From Symbiodinium natans (Eukaryota; Sar; Dinophyceae; Suessiales; Symbiodiniaceae): DNA of 64,000 nt. Below are positions 11,461 to 22,969 of this stretch, one piece after another. How positions within the stretch are numbered: the stretch's first letter is position 1; the number at the start of each line of letters is the position of its first letter. Position numbers and translations under genes: made by a program. Under the pieces are notes generated by a model, which had not been told where the DNA came from, made no database searches, and worked only from the letters and a program-made list of their open reading frames with translations. The stretch is taken from contig CAJNDS010002293.1 of assembly GCA_905221605.1 (NCBI GenBank), positions 420,501-484,500 on the forward strand, read 5' to 3'.

Positions 11461-12200
11461 TTTCACGCCTTTGGCCGCGGCAGCAGTTCTGGACCCTGCT
11501 CCCTAACAAGCACAAAAGTCAGGCAAGCACTCAACCACCGTGTGCCCTCACCGGAGACCCCCCCTTCAAGGCCCTTCACTCGCCAGGGACCCCCTTAGAG
11601 GCCTTCGCCAGGGACCCTTAGAGGCCCTTCACTGCCTTCCTAAAAGCGGCACATGCAGAGAACTAACAGACCAGTAACCCCCAAAGAGGACCCTCAACGA
11701 CAACAGAACCCCAACATCTGGCATCAACCCCTCGATCCCACAAGCGGAGACTGCTGCAAACAGTCACAGGCTCCCGCTCTGCAATCAGAAAGTGGCCAGG
11801 ACGAAAGTGGTTCCTGAAGCACTTCAAAGGGCACATGTAGTGCAGGAAGCTCTCCAGAACGGCACGGGTCACTGCAGCATGCGTCGAATCGCTCAAAGCT
11901 CAGGAAATCTGGCTCACAAAAAGTAGACCCTCACGATCTGCAAAGCTCAAAGGACCCGACCCCGAGCACCTAAGCAAAGTAAGGGTTGGGCACAGCGCTT
12001 GCCAAAAGCCTAAGAAGCTCACGAACAAACCGGAAGATGGCGATGATGAGGCGGAGACCTGGGCAAAAGACGGGGGAGGGGTCTACATGACACAGGGAAG
12101 TCTGGGCGCCTCGCCCAGCAAGTTGGGAGATCAGACGTTCGGGACTGCATCCTAAACATCCCAACCCCTCCTGAAGACCCTAAACCACCAACCACGCACC

Positions 12201-13542
12201 TCAAGTCACTGCGGGGCGCTGGCTTGCACTTCCCCGTGTCAGGATTGCGTGTTTGCTGCCCTCCTCAGATGTGGTAGCTGTTGCTCTGACCCCCTCTTCG
12301 GAATCAAAATGTGGCTCTCTGCTACCCGTCGTTGTTACAATAGGCTCATATCCTAGCACAACATGAAAATCAAGCCAACAAAGCTCCAGCAAAAACACGC
12401 ATGCCATGCCAAAAAGCATCCCAAGTCTGCAACACCTGTCGCTTGCAGCTGCAAACAACGAACGATGCGAAACCCACCACTCTTTTCACTCCACCTTCCC
12501 ATCGCGCACGATCTATCGCTCAACCCGTGTGAGATGGACCTGGCAAAAGCGGTGCACTCGCTGCGTTTGACGTTGCGGGCCGCATCAGGGTGGGGAAGAA
12601 CCGCTCCAAAGAGCGCGAACTAGCTTGCCGAAACTCACCGGTGCAAATCAGAAGGAGCGCGAATTTTTTGTACAAGTTGGCGGCTGCCCCGGTGATGATC
12701 CCCATACAGACATCTTCGGAGAAGAACCGCTGATGTAGAGCTAGCAAACCGAACGCGAGGAGAAAGAAAGCAAAGCCCCACTCGATGATGTCTTCGTGCT
12801 CCTCATGACAAATCTTCGGGAGCAAATCCGCTCCTGTGAGGACAAATGTTGCCAGCAGTGCCCTGAATGCCGGCACATCACCATCATCGTAGCAATCGAC
12901 TGTGATCACGACATACACCGCAACCGACAAGAACAGCACGAGGCACCGGCATAATACCGCCATGTCGCCGGAGCAGGTGCCCCACATCGTGAAGCACCCG
13001 TCTTTCAGCCAAGTCGTCACCGGGACGTCCGGGTAGTCCAAATAGAGCGGGTGGCGACCGTCACTGCCGCCGTCGATGTCTGAAATCGGCTTCCAGCTCT
13101 CCACGGCCTCGCAGAAGGAACGATGCCGAACAAAGGAGCACCAACCCAAACTTCTGGAGACAAGAACCTCAACCTACAACAAGAACAGTTCGCTCTCACA
13201 ACCTACCCACTGAGAACCCAATTACAGGAAGCCATGTGCGGCAAGTGGAACATGCCCAACATCACCGGGCACCTACAACTCACTCATAGCCTACCATGTC
13301 GCGCACATTCCCTTTACACGGAACTTGGAAACAACAAAACAATTGCAACGACTCCTCTCCTCGGCTGTCGTCTCCGACTGGTAGAGCTGGAGTTGGACGA
13401 GGGGCACGTTGTCAAGCAGCGGTTTCAGATCCTTATCATTCTTGACCATCCTGATGAGGTCACAGACGTCCTCTAGACTTGCCGTAGACAACTTGAGGGT
13501 TGTCTTGCCACCTTTGACTTTCACCCAAATTAACGCGGCCAT
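12201..13542 (-). CDS. Spliced multi-pass membrane protein, family not recognised
   Basis: Three open pieces on the minus strand fit one spliced gene. Exon 1 (about 13542-13350) starts MAALIWVKVKGG and encodes a small beta-alpha-beta-like segment ending LLDNVPLVQLQLYQSE; the pattern resembles ubiquitin-like or Crinkler-type N-terminal domains (inference). Exon 2 (about 13157-12639) encodes four hydrophobic segments, roughly MAVLCRCLVLFLSVAVYVV, FRALLATFVLTG, IIEWGFAFFLLAFGLLAL and GIITGAAANLYKKFALLL. It ends at a good donor, G|GTGAGT, at 12638. The last exon (about 12420-12201) adds a fifth helix (FGMACVFLLELCWL) and an acidic/Ser tail to a TGA. Exon edges other than 12639 are estimates. It lies in the middle of the inverted-repeat spacer. 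Confidence 0.5.
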
Positions 13543-14619
13543 GGAGCGAGGGAAGTAAGAAGCTAAGAACGACGCTAAGAACTGAGCACCCTTGAGGCAA
13601 ATTTCGCACTTCGAGAATTGAAGGGCTCAAAGATTTAAGTTGCGTCTCGCATGGGCCCCGTACTCACGAGTTCGCTGGGGTCCTCGCCTCCGAACTTCGC
13701 AAAGTCACGGTCACATGTGGGCCGCTTCAGTCCTCAAAATTCTCACGCTGCTTTTCCAAAATATCATAAACAAAATCCTTGCACGACGCAAAAAAACGTG
13801 CCGGCGCCGGAACTCATGACAGTCCATAAAAAGAGTTTCACAATCACGTCAACATGCCAAATATTTCATGCAAATTGCACGCTGCAGAAGCATCCGCGCC
13901 AAGCATTCCCAATCGTTCACTCTGACGGACGTGCTTTGATTGGCCAGCCCTAAACGCTTTAGACCCAATGCCCGCCCCCTGTAAAAAAAACCGCCAGCAA
14001 AAATGCAAACTCCAGCCAACATTGTCGTGGGTGGCGCGCCTTCAAACGGCAGCACCATCCTGCCCGTCAAAATTCTCACAGGTCCCCTCTGGCTGTCTGA
14101 AAGCCACCTGCGCGTTGTGGAAGCCTACCTCTCACCGAGACCCACGACCCAAAACGTGTCACCATCTCTGCCCACGGCAAATGCTTGATCAGCACCGAGA
14201 AAAGTGCTCTTGCCCAAAGCAGATTCCTGCAGGCCAAAATGGACTTCGGAAAATCGCACTCAGAGCTGATTCAAAACTTGAAGGGTGTTCAGCATACGGT
14301 CTCGGACCAAAACTGAAGAATCGACAGAGCTGAGAGGCCCAACGCAATTACTCGAAATCGGACCTTGGTGGACTCTCTCGCTCCACTCACTCCGCTCACT
14401 CCGCAAGCTCCGTTCGCTTCGTTCGTTCCGCTCGTCCACAATCGCCAAATTTTTTGGCCTGAAAGGCCGATGATCGTTGCGTCCTGGGTCTCAGTGGTGG
14501 GATCTAGGGGCAGCATTGAGAGAGTTGTTGGATTCTGCCTTGTTTTCCCTCTGTAGAGAAGATCCCCCACCATATGACGACCACGGAGCTTCAAACTTCC
14601 AACTCTCTGAAATTTAAGA

Positions 14620-14760
14620 TTTTGGGTTGCTCTCTCTAGGGGAGGTGTTCCAGCTCTCCACTCTGTGGTAGCTACAGGCCTGGTTACGAGACATGTTTGA
14701 GAATTATGCATTTCGAGAGGCTGACGATTATCGGGTCTGGGCGTGGAGGCATCGAGTCGG
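14620..14760 (-). repeat. Dispersed ~180-bp module, spacer copy
   Basis: Contains CTCTCTAGGGGAGGTGTTCC, CTCCACTCTGTGG and GAATTATGCATTTCGAGAGG. Homologous copies lie in both arms (about 8820-8990 on the opposite strand, and 16405-16580) and at 17160-17330. The orientation here is the same as in the right arm. Confidence 0.85.
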
Positions 14761-14940
14761 CTGGCTCTGAGGCCGATGGCCCTGAGACATTGAGACATTC
14801 GTTGAGACGTCGAGTCTGTGGAGTCGAGACCCTGAGACATTGAGACATTGAGACGTTGAGACGTCGAGTCTGTGGAGCGAGGCTCTGAGACATTGAGGGA
14901 CCCATTGCCCCGCCGTGAAGGGGTTAGAAAAAAAAATCTA

Positions 14941-15805
14941 GATCCCAGGAGCCGAACCCCTGCTGAGACAATGAGACAATGAGACAACCGCTTCGATCCC
15001 AGGGTGAGATCTTTACGGATCCCAGGGGCCAAACCCCTGCTGAGACATTGAGACAATGAGACAACCACTTCGATCCCAGGGTGAGATCTTTACGGATCCC
15101 AGGGGCCAAACCCCTGCTGAGACATTGAGACAATGAGACAACCGCTTCGATCCCAGGGTGAGATCTTTACGGATCCCAGGGGCCAAACCCCTGCTGAGAC
15201 ATTGAGACAATGAGACAACCGCTTCGATCCCAGGGTGAGATCTTTACGGATCCCAGGGGCCAAACCCCTGCTGAGACATTGAGACAATGAGACAACCACT
15301 TCGATCCCAGGGTGAGATCTTTACGGATCCCAGGGGCCAAACCTCTGCTGAGACATTGAGACAATGAGACAACCGCTTCGACCCCAGGGTGAGATCTTTA
15401 CGGATCCCAGGGGCCAAACCCCTGCTGAGACATTGAGACAATGAGACAACCGCTTCGATCCCAGGGTGAGATCTTTACGGATCCCAGGGGCCAAACCCCT
15501 GCTGAGACATTGAGACAATGAGACAACCGCTTCGACCCCAGGGTGAGATCTTTACGGATCCCAGGGGCCAAACCCTTGCTGAGACATTGAGACAATGAGA
15601 CAACCGCCCTTTACGGATCCCAGGGACCGAGCCCCTACTGAGACATTGAGACAATGAGACAACCGCTTCGATGCTAGAGATTCAACATCGCAGGGCCCAA
15701 ACCCCTGCTGAGACAATGAGACAATGAGACAACCGCTTCGATGCCAGAGATTTCACATCCCAGGGCCCGAACCCCTGCTGAGACAATGAGACAATGAGAC
15801 AACCG
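14941..15805 (+). repeat. 77-bp satellite
   Basis: About eleven tandem copies of 77 bp; the central nine are nearly identical and the last two diverge. Each holds a GGATCC site, a CAGGGG-CCAAA-CCCCTG hairpin and three consecutive GAGACA motifs (GAGACATTGAGACAATGAGAC). The same GAGAC words fill the arms of the inverted repeat, linking the satellite to that structure. It abuts the right arm. Confidence 0.95.
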
Positions 15806-15811
15806 ACACCC

Positions 15812-17051
15812 CCAGGTATAGAGGCCGTTGTCTCATTGTCTCCTTGTCTCAGTGGCTTCTCCCCATCCCCGGACGATATAAAACCCTTCCGCTTCTATCC
15901 CAGGGTGCGTTGTCTTCTCCCCATCCCCGGACGATATATCACCCTTCCGCTTCTATCCCAGGGTGCGTTGTATCAATTGTCTCCTTGTCTCAGTGGCTTC
16001 TCCCCATCCCCGGACGATATAAAACCCTTCCGCTTCTATCCCAGGGTGCGTTGTCTCATTGTCTCCTTGTCTCAGTGGCTTCTCCCCATCCCCGGACGAT
16101 ATAAAACCCTTCCGCTTCCATCCCAGGGTGCGTTGTCTCATTGTCTCAATGTCCCAGCGGCTTCTCCCCATCCCCAGGCGGAGACTCTGCTTCTATCCCA
16201 GGGTGCGTTGTCTCATTGCCTCAGTGTTTCTGCTGCCCCCTCCCCGGTCCCAGACGGCAAAAATGCCTCCATCTCCTCCTAGAATGGTTGTATTACATAG
16301 AATCTATACCTTTACCCATATTTATACCCTTTATTATCCCTTTCACGTATAATAACTTGCAGAAGACTATGTATAGGAATCCCTGAGCCTAGATATGTTG
16401 TAATAAAGATTTTGCTCTCTCTAGGGGGCGTGTTCCAGCTCTCCACTCTGTGGTGGCTACAGGCCTGGTTATGAGGGATGTATGAGAATTATGCATTTCG
16501 AGAGGCTGTCGATTCTCGGGCCTCCGGCCCGGAGCTCGAGCGATCGCAGGGGCTCTAAAATGCTTGCAAAACGGGATTTCGCGGCTGCATGCCAAACGAC
16601 TTTCGAACTGACTGCCAGGCGCCTTCGAGCTGATTGCCAAACGACTTTTGAGCTGACTGCCGAGCGCTTTCGAGCTGATTGCCACGAAGGCCTCCGCTGC
16701 GCCTTGCAACCAGCTCCGTCGTTCCCAGACGCGCGCTAGCGCGCGCGATCGGCCCTGCAGACTCGACGTCTCAACGTCTCCATGTCTCAGTGTCTCAGGC
16801 CTCCTCGGCCTCTCACGCTCGCCTAGCGCGCGCAGCGCGCGAGCTCCACTCCGAAGCACTGTCGCGACATCTGTTTGGCATGCCGCTCAAAAGCTGTTTG
16901 GCATGCAGCTCGATGGCTCGTGGCTTCCGAACGAATGCTAGAACATCTGCGGGGCCGAGAAGGCTCTGAGACTGAGACATTGAGACGTTGAGACCCTGGA
17001 ATCGAGGCCGCAGTCTCAAAGTCTCAAAGTCTCAATGTCTCAGCGCCTCCT
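15812..17051 (-). repeat. Right arm of large inverted repeat
   Basis: Complement of 8338-9574; see that entry for content. The inner edge (CCAGGTATAGAGGCC) is sharp. Beyond 17051 the match to the left flank resumes, after the left-only insert, up to about 17155. Confidence 0.95.
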
Positions 17052-17159
17052 CGGCCCAGCGTCCAGAATAGCCTGGAATCGAGACTGCAGTCTCAAAGTC
17101 TCAGTGTCTCAGGGCCTCCTCGGCCCAGCGCCCAGAACAACCGCCTGGAATCGAGGCGC

Positions 17160-17330
17160 AGCTCTCTCTAGGGAGGTGTTCCAGTTCTCCACTCTATGGT
17201 GGCTATGAGGCTGATTACGAGACGTCGATGAGAATTATGCATTTCGGGAGGCCGTCGATTCTGCAGGCTGGAGGCCGCAGAGCTGGGAATCGGAGGGGCT
17301 CTAAAGTGCTTGCAAAACAGCCGCGCGGTG
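17160..17330 (+). repeat. Dispersed ~180-bp module, outer copy
   Basis: Diverged copy of the module at 16405-16580, just outside the right arm, with CTCTCTAGGGAGGTGTTCC and AATTATGCATTTCGGGAGG. Divergence is clearly higher than between the arms, so this copy is older. Confidence 0.8.
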
Positions 17331-17829
17331 ACTCGAGAGCAGATGCATCGCGCGCGGCGGGCTTCGAAGCTGCAGGATCCGCTCGCTGGTAAGCACGCCT
17401 GACTAGAAAATACCTGATTGCTTGACAGGTCGAGAAATTTCTCGATCTGTCAGTCAATTTGACTGACAGGTCGAGAAATCTTCGCGCCCAGGCGCTTCGC
17501 GCGCCTCGCGCGCTAGCGCGCGTCTGAGAGCGGCGGAGCTTCGGAGTGCCTGCGAGGCATCGAGGCTTACGAGGCATCGAGGCCAGGAATCGAAGCCTTC
17601 GAGGCTGTTTGGCAGCTCGAAAGCGCCGCTTGCCGGTGAGCCGTCGTGCTCGGAAGCGAGGAGTCGAGCGCTAGCGCAAAGCACGTCTGACTAGAAAACA
17701 CCTGGAACTCAATTTGAGGTCCAGGTCGAGAAATTTCGAGCCCAGGGGGGCGGACCTTTGCGCGCTTCGCGCGCTAGCGCGCAGCGCGCGTGTGAGGGGG
17801 GAGCTTCGGAGCGCTGGCAAGGCGTGGCG

Positions 17830-18035
17830 GAGGCGTTCGAGGCTGGCAATCAGCTCGAAAGCGCTTGGCAGTCAGCTCGTAGGCTGTTTGGCATGCAGCT
17901 CGAAAGCGCTCGGCAGCTGGCGCTCGGCAGTCAGCTCGTAGGCTGTTTGGCATGCAGCTCGTAGGCTGTTGGGCATGCAGCTCGTAGGCTGTTGGGCATG
18001 CAGCCTCAAAGCAGCCGCGAAATCCCGTTTTGCAA
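17830..18035 (+). repeat. ~24-bp repeat (GGCATGCAGCTCGTAGGCTG)
   Basis: Eight or so units alternating GGCAATCAGCTCGAAAGCGC and GGCATGCAGCTCGTAGGCTG forms. The same words occur in the arms near 8700-8800, followed there too by CCGCGAAATCCCGTTTTGCA. GCGCGCTAGCGCGC palindromes lie close by at about 17511 and 17766. Confidence 0.85.
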
Positions 18036-18139
18036 GCGTTCTAGAGCCCCCATATTCAATTCAGTACAATACGTCAACCAACAGATATGCGTTTGGCTCT
18101 AATCATTATGCTACTGCTATATTTGTCGTCCGCAGGCAA

Positions 18140-19035
18140 AACAGGGCGTGACATACAGGCTGGGGCCTTGCCATGTGACGTCCCGACAAAACAGGGTGTG
18201 ACACACAGGCTGGGGCCTTGCCATGCGAACTCACGAAAACACAGGGCATGACATACAGGCTAGGCTCTTGCCATGTGAACTCACGAAGGGCGTGACATAC
18301 AGGCTGGGCTCTTGCCATGTGAACTCACGAAAAACACGGGGCGTGGCGTGATATACAGCCTGGGGACTTGCCATGTGAACGCGAACAACACAGGGCGTGA
18401 CATACATGCTGGGGCGTTGGCATGTGAGCTCACGAAAAAATGCGGGGTGTGACATACAGGCTGGGGCCTTGCCAAGTGAACTGACATACAGGCTGCGGCC
18501 CTTTCATGTTAACTCTCGACAAACACAGGGCGTGACATGACACCTGGGGCCTTGCCCTGTGAACTCACGAAAAACACAGGGCGTGACACACAGGCTGGGG
18601 CCTTGCCGCGTGTGCTCACGAAAAGCACAAGGCGTGACATACAGGCTGGGGCCTTGCCATGTGAGCTCACGAAAAACACGGGGCGTGGCATACAGGCTGG
18701 GGCCTTGCCACGTGAACTCACGGAAAACACAGGGCGTGGCATACAGGCTGGGGCCTCCCCATGGTAGCTCACGAACAACACAGGGTGACACAAAGGCTGG
18801 GGTCTGGAACTCACGAAAGCACACGGCGTGACATACAGGCTGGGGCCTTGCCATGTGAACTCACGAAAAACACAAGGCGTGACATACAGGCTGCGGCCCT
18901 TTCATGTTAACTCTCGACAAACACGGGGCGTGGCATACAGGCTGGGGCCTTGCCGCGTGAACTCACGGAAAAAACACAGCATGACATACAGGCTGGGGCT
19001 TTGCAAAGTGAACCCACAAAAAAACACACAAGGCG
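18140..19035 (+). repeat. ~50-bp minisatellite (GTGACATACAGGCTGGGGCC)
   Basis: About eighteen imperfect units of 42-56 bp, each with GTGACATACAGGCTGGGGCC, TTGCCATGTGAACTCACGAA and an A-rich ACACAGGG spacer. Units differ by small indels and substitutions. All apparent proteins across it are periodic artefacts. Confidence 0.95.
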
Positions 19036-19039
19036 TAGG

Positions 19040-19235
19040 CAGTCCGCAACCCGCCCCAAAACCTGGCACGCTCCAAAACCCGTGCTCCGGTACCCGCGCC
19101 CGGAAACTGCTCCGCAACCCCAAACCTGCTCCACAACTTGCTCCAATACCTGCTCTGGAACCCGCACTCCGGAACCTTCGCCCGGAACCCACTCCGAACC
19201 CGCGACCCGTCACGCGCTCCAGACCCACATCCTTC
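19040..19235 (+). repeat. Short-period CTCC-AACC repeat
   Basis: Loose 12-18-bp periodicity of GCTCCRNAACC words (GCTCCAAAACCCG, GCTCCGCAACCCC, GCTCCACAACTTG and so on). Too diverged for a clean unit. Confidence 0.6.
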
Positions 19236-20220
19236 GCGGCACCAGCGCTGGACCCCTGCTGCGGGGCCCGCTCCGATCTGCTCCGAAGCTAAACGGGCTG
19301 AACACCCCAAAGCTAAAGCTGTCGGGGGAAAAAAGCTAAACTCTTCAAACAACACGGCTGCGTTTAGCTTTGCAAGGCTTAGGCTGAAAAGGAAAGTGGC
19401 GCGAGGCGGGACCCGCTAAAACATTGCAATTGAAAGGGTTCATATAACAATGCAAAAAACGGCGGCCCCCGACTGCTGACCTCGTCTCCGGCTTAGTTGC
19501 AAGGTGCAACTTGACGATGACTGCAAAGAACAGCTACCCTCACTGGCCCATGCTCTGACAAAAACGTTCTGACCAGTACTTTCTTTGGACCATAGCTGAC
19601 TGATGCTGCGGCTTTAGTGGCGGGCAGAAGCCCGCTTGTCCCACCCGCTGCGCTCAGATCACGGAGGATAATGAAGATGCGGCCCACTCAAAAATGGTGA
19701 TGCAACGCTTTCGGGACGAATGCTTGCTGTGTCTTTCCGCTTCTCTGTGGAAAATATGACACTGGCACGTCATAGGCCTAGGTTCAGGGTCTCCAAAGCC
19801 CACGCTACTTATGAGGCGGCGCTGCTTTCGGAAAAATGTAATCGCAGATGAACATAAACGGCGGAGTAAACTAACAGAGAAAACACAGATTGTGCATGTC
19901 AAAGAACACGTCAAGGCGTTCAATACATTCGCCTCGGCTTCCTGCCGAGAAGCGTTTGGAACAGACAGACACGGATCGGCCTAATGCCAATTTTGTGATG
20001 CACCCCCTTCAAGGGCTTCTCAGCCCTGTGGGACCCCCCCCCCCTCCCCCCCCTTCCATGGCTTGGAGGAGCTGCAAACCGATGTTGTGGCGGGTCCCGC
20101 CTGTCGGCGGCTCCTATAGAGGGGGGGGGCTCACAAACGCACGAATTTGGCTATTGCTGGGAGTTTTGCTGGGACCCTGGGACCCCCTTAAACCCTCCCT
20201 GGGGACCCGGTCGACTAAAA
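19236..20220. other. No gene recognised; contains a dispersed repeat
   Basis: Mostly unremarkable sequence without a supported gene. At about 20056-20110 a block with GGAGCTGCAAACCGATG and GGTCCCGCCTGTCGGCGG is related to 47501-47555 on the opposite strand, inside C-rich and G-rich runs. Confidence 0.6.
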
Positions 20221-20480
20221 AACCGGAAACCAAAACCGCTGAATCAGAAACCAGAACGGCTGAATCAGAAACCAGACCTGAGTCAGAAACCGAAACGGGA
20301 AAATCAGAAACCAGGCTTGAATCTGCAACCAGGACGGCTGAATCAGAAACCCAGACGGATGAATCAGAAACTACAGCAAGGAATTCGGAAACCGGGACAG
20401 GGATGTTTCGGAAACTGGCGGACGGATGATTCGGAAACTGGCAAACGGCTGATTTGGAAACTTGCAAACGGCTGATTCGG
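20221..20480 (+). repeat. ~21-bp minisatellite (GAATCAGAAACCAGAACGGC)
   Basis: About a dozen units of 15-21 bp based on GAATCAGAAACC, grading into GATTCGGAAACTGGCAAACG variants at the right end. Confidence 0.9.
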
Positions 20481-22960
20481 AACTTGGTGAAATCTGCCAG
20501 GTAGCGGCCGTTCCAGACGGCTTGGCTGAGTGCCGGATGCGTAGGCAGAGATAGGCAGCGATTCCAGCAAGAGTTTTGGTGCCCTTGAAGGCGAGCAGGT
20601 CTTCATCGTCACCTCGCGCAGGGAACTTGGCGCCTGGAACCCTGCGGACGCCTTGGTAGTTGGCTCCTTCTCTTATTGCAAACCTTATGCCACTCCTCCA
20701 GCAAGCCGTGTTCACAAGCAAGATCAGGGTCCACTTTATCCTATGCTCCCAACCTTTGTTCACCCCCAAATCGAGGACCCGACACAAACCCTTGAATGAC
20801 CTGCGTTTAAAGAAGATGAGACCAAGCCCCTTCCCCCACCCAAACCCGAAACTGTTGACCCTGAAGTGTCTGACAGGCAGTGCCTTGTTTCACACGCAAT
20901 GCGGCGTTTCCGCGTTGGACTTCCAACGCAGTGAAGCTGCTAATCGGCAGCAGGACCACTCCCTTGTGGGTTTTTTGGGGTTTTAGGGAAAATTCACACT
21001 TTCGATTTTGGATTGGAATCTTGGCATCCAGTTGCGGAATCTCAGAAAGAGACATGACAATTGCTCGAAGGTTGATCATGACCTTTCCACAATCGTAATG
21101 GAGGCCAATGTGTGCAGTCAGGGCACCCCGGCACAAGTGAAGGCGGAGGATTGAATTCAAGGTCGTGATCTGTGGCCACCGTGGCAACCGCTGGGAACAC
21201 GGGGAGAACGGACTCCTGCAGGCCTGTTTGTGTGCATTGATGCGCTTACCAATGCAGATCACAACCACGTCGCCGTGATTCTCGGGCCTCAGCCGACGCA
21301 ATCGCCATCACCAAACATTGATGTGTGCTGGCTAGCTCTATGAACACTGTCATAAAAGGAGAAAGATGGCTGCTGTCCTGCAACGCATGCACAAGTGAGT
21401 CTTTCAAGAACCACCAGGACTGACGCCCCAAAAGAAACGTAAGTCATGCAGGTAGGAGCAGGCTCGGAGCAAACTAATCATGCAGGTATCCATTCCCTCG
21501 CCTGAATACCCGCTAAGAGGGGCTTAACAGTCTCACATAGAAATATATATGCACATATATATATATAACCCCAAACCCTAAACTAGTTCAGAATCCCAAC
21601 CGGCTGCCAAGATGAACAGGCAAAGACTGTCTTTCCACAGCATTAGTTGCTGTTCGCGTCAAGGGGCTGGCAATGCGGAGCTGGAAAAGTCCTCGTTCTG
21701 CGCCCTGATTCTTGCAAGCGGCTTCTTGCATTTGCCAAGCTACATCTTGCAAGTAGCAGCAAGGTTTTTTTCGGTCTACGGCTCTGCTTTTTCCTTTCTG
21801 ACGCTGCACTCGGTTCATATCAGCAGCTTGCTTGCTGTCACATTGAGCAGTCTGTCTCAGAATCTCATCCTGTTGCAGGTCGCAGCGCACGTCCGCAGCA
21901 ACGGTCAGGTATCTTATCTTGCAATGCGGCAATGTTGTAACAATTGCGGGAAAAGTATGTAATTTTCCCGCGCGTGGTTTGTGCGGCAGCAAGATCCTGT
22001 GCAAGAGGCCCTTCGTTCGGTCTGCCGAAAGAATCGTCAACGGTTCCGTGTTAAGAGGGCTTTTTGTTTGCTTTGTAATGTAAGCCGACAAATCCCTTCC
22101 CGCTTCTTTACCATGCTTCTTTCGCAGAAAAATTTTGCCGAATGCTTAAAGTTTAAGCCTTAAACATTTTTGGCAGCATCTGCTGGCGAAGCCTGATTGG
22201 GTTCCAACGCATTCCATCTTGAACCGGTATGATTCGATGCCTCTGTTTGGGCTGTTTGGGGTCTTTGCTGGTGTAATTTGGGGTCAGGAGCATCAGCTGG
22301 CTTTGCTCCGGGATAGCACCGCAGCATCACGAGTATCGGTTGTGTGCAGTCTGGGACAGCAGCACAATAAAGCATCATGAGCATCATTATTGTTCGCGCG
22401 CAAATTCCAATAACCAGCTTTTCTTACAGCCTCACCCCCTGTCCCCTCTTCTCTACAAACCATGAGCAGTTCATTCTGGATCGCGAGCACGAATTGAATC
22501 AGCCATCACACAAAATCAACAGCTGCCTTTGGTCTCGTCGTACTTACTCTATTGTATTTGACGCTTGTCCTTTCCAGCCTGAGTTGCAGACTGGGATGTC
22601 GATCAGCGCACACTATTGATTGAAACTCTAGCTCTCATCTCTTGCGCGGTTTGAATTTCAACCGTTTTGTCCAGGCGCTCGCCGGCTGCTAAAATGTAAG
22701 AAGGCTAATCCCGTAAGTTCATCAAGGTTTTCAGGCAGACGTTTTTGCCAAATTGGGCTTGGCTTCGCTATGAATGACATTTTATTCGGAAGCGTACTCT
22801 TGAATGCTGTGACCTGCTCATGTAAACTGTGCAGTTTGCGCGTTTCGAATGTCATCATCAGTTGCCCGAAAGCCATGCACATGTTGGGTCTGCAACAGAG
22901 TGATATTTGTTGTGGAAGCAGAAACAGAAACAACGCAGTGGTAGTTGCAACGACATTGAA
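20481..22960. other. Low-copy sequence, no gene assigned
   Basis: No recognisable domain was found. A minus-strand open stretch at about 20700-20530 (containing GVRRVPGAKFPARGDDEDLL) looks coding in composition, but I cannot name it. A short TA/CA run lies at 21541-21567 next to one CCCTAAA unit. Confidence 0.5.
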
Positions 22961-22969
22961 GCTGTCGCA

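Noticed and set aside
11007-11621. Three overlapping 146-204-residue forward frames
   Set aside because: All run through a 35-bp minisatellite whose period keeps several frames open.
15870-16110. ATATAAAA words in the arms as TATA promoters
   Set aside because: They repeat with the ~80-bp tandem unit, no gene follows, and dinoflagellates rarely use TATA boxes.
8338-17051. Inverted repeat as a pure assembly fold-back artefact
   Set aside because: The arms differ by a 3-bp indel and substitutions, and the spacer is unique, which a simple fold-back would not give; long-read proof is still lacking.
18140-19035. CRISPR-like regular repeats
   Set aside because: Eukaryotic context, no unique spacers of constant length, and the whole unit repeats; it is a minisatellite.
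20530-20700. Minus-strand frame with KFPARGDDEDLLAFKGTKTL
   Set aside because: Composition looks coding but it matches no family and has no supported exon borders.
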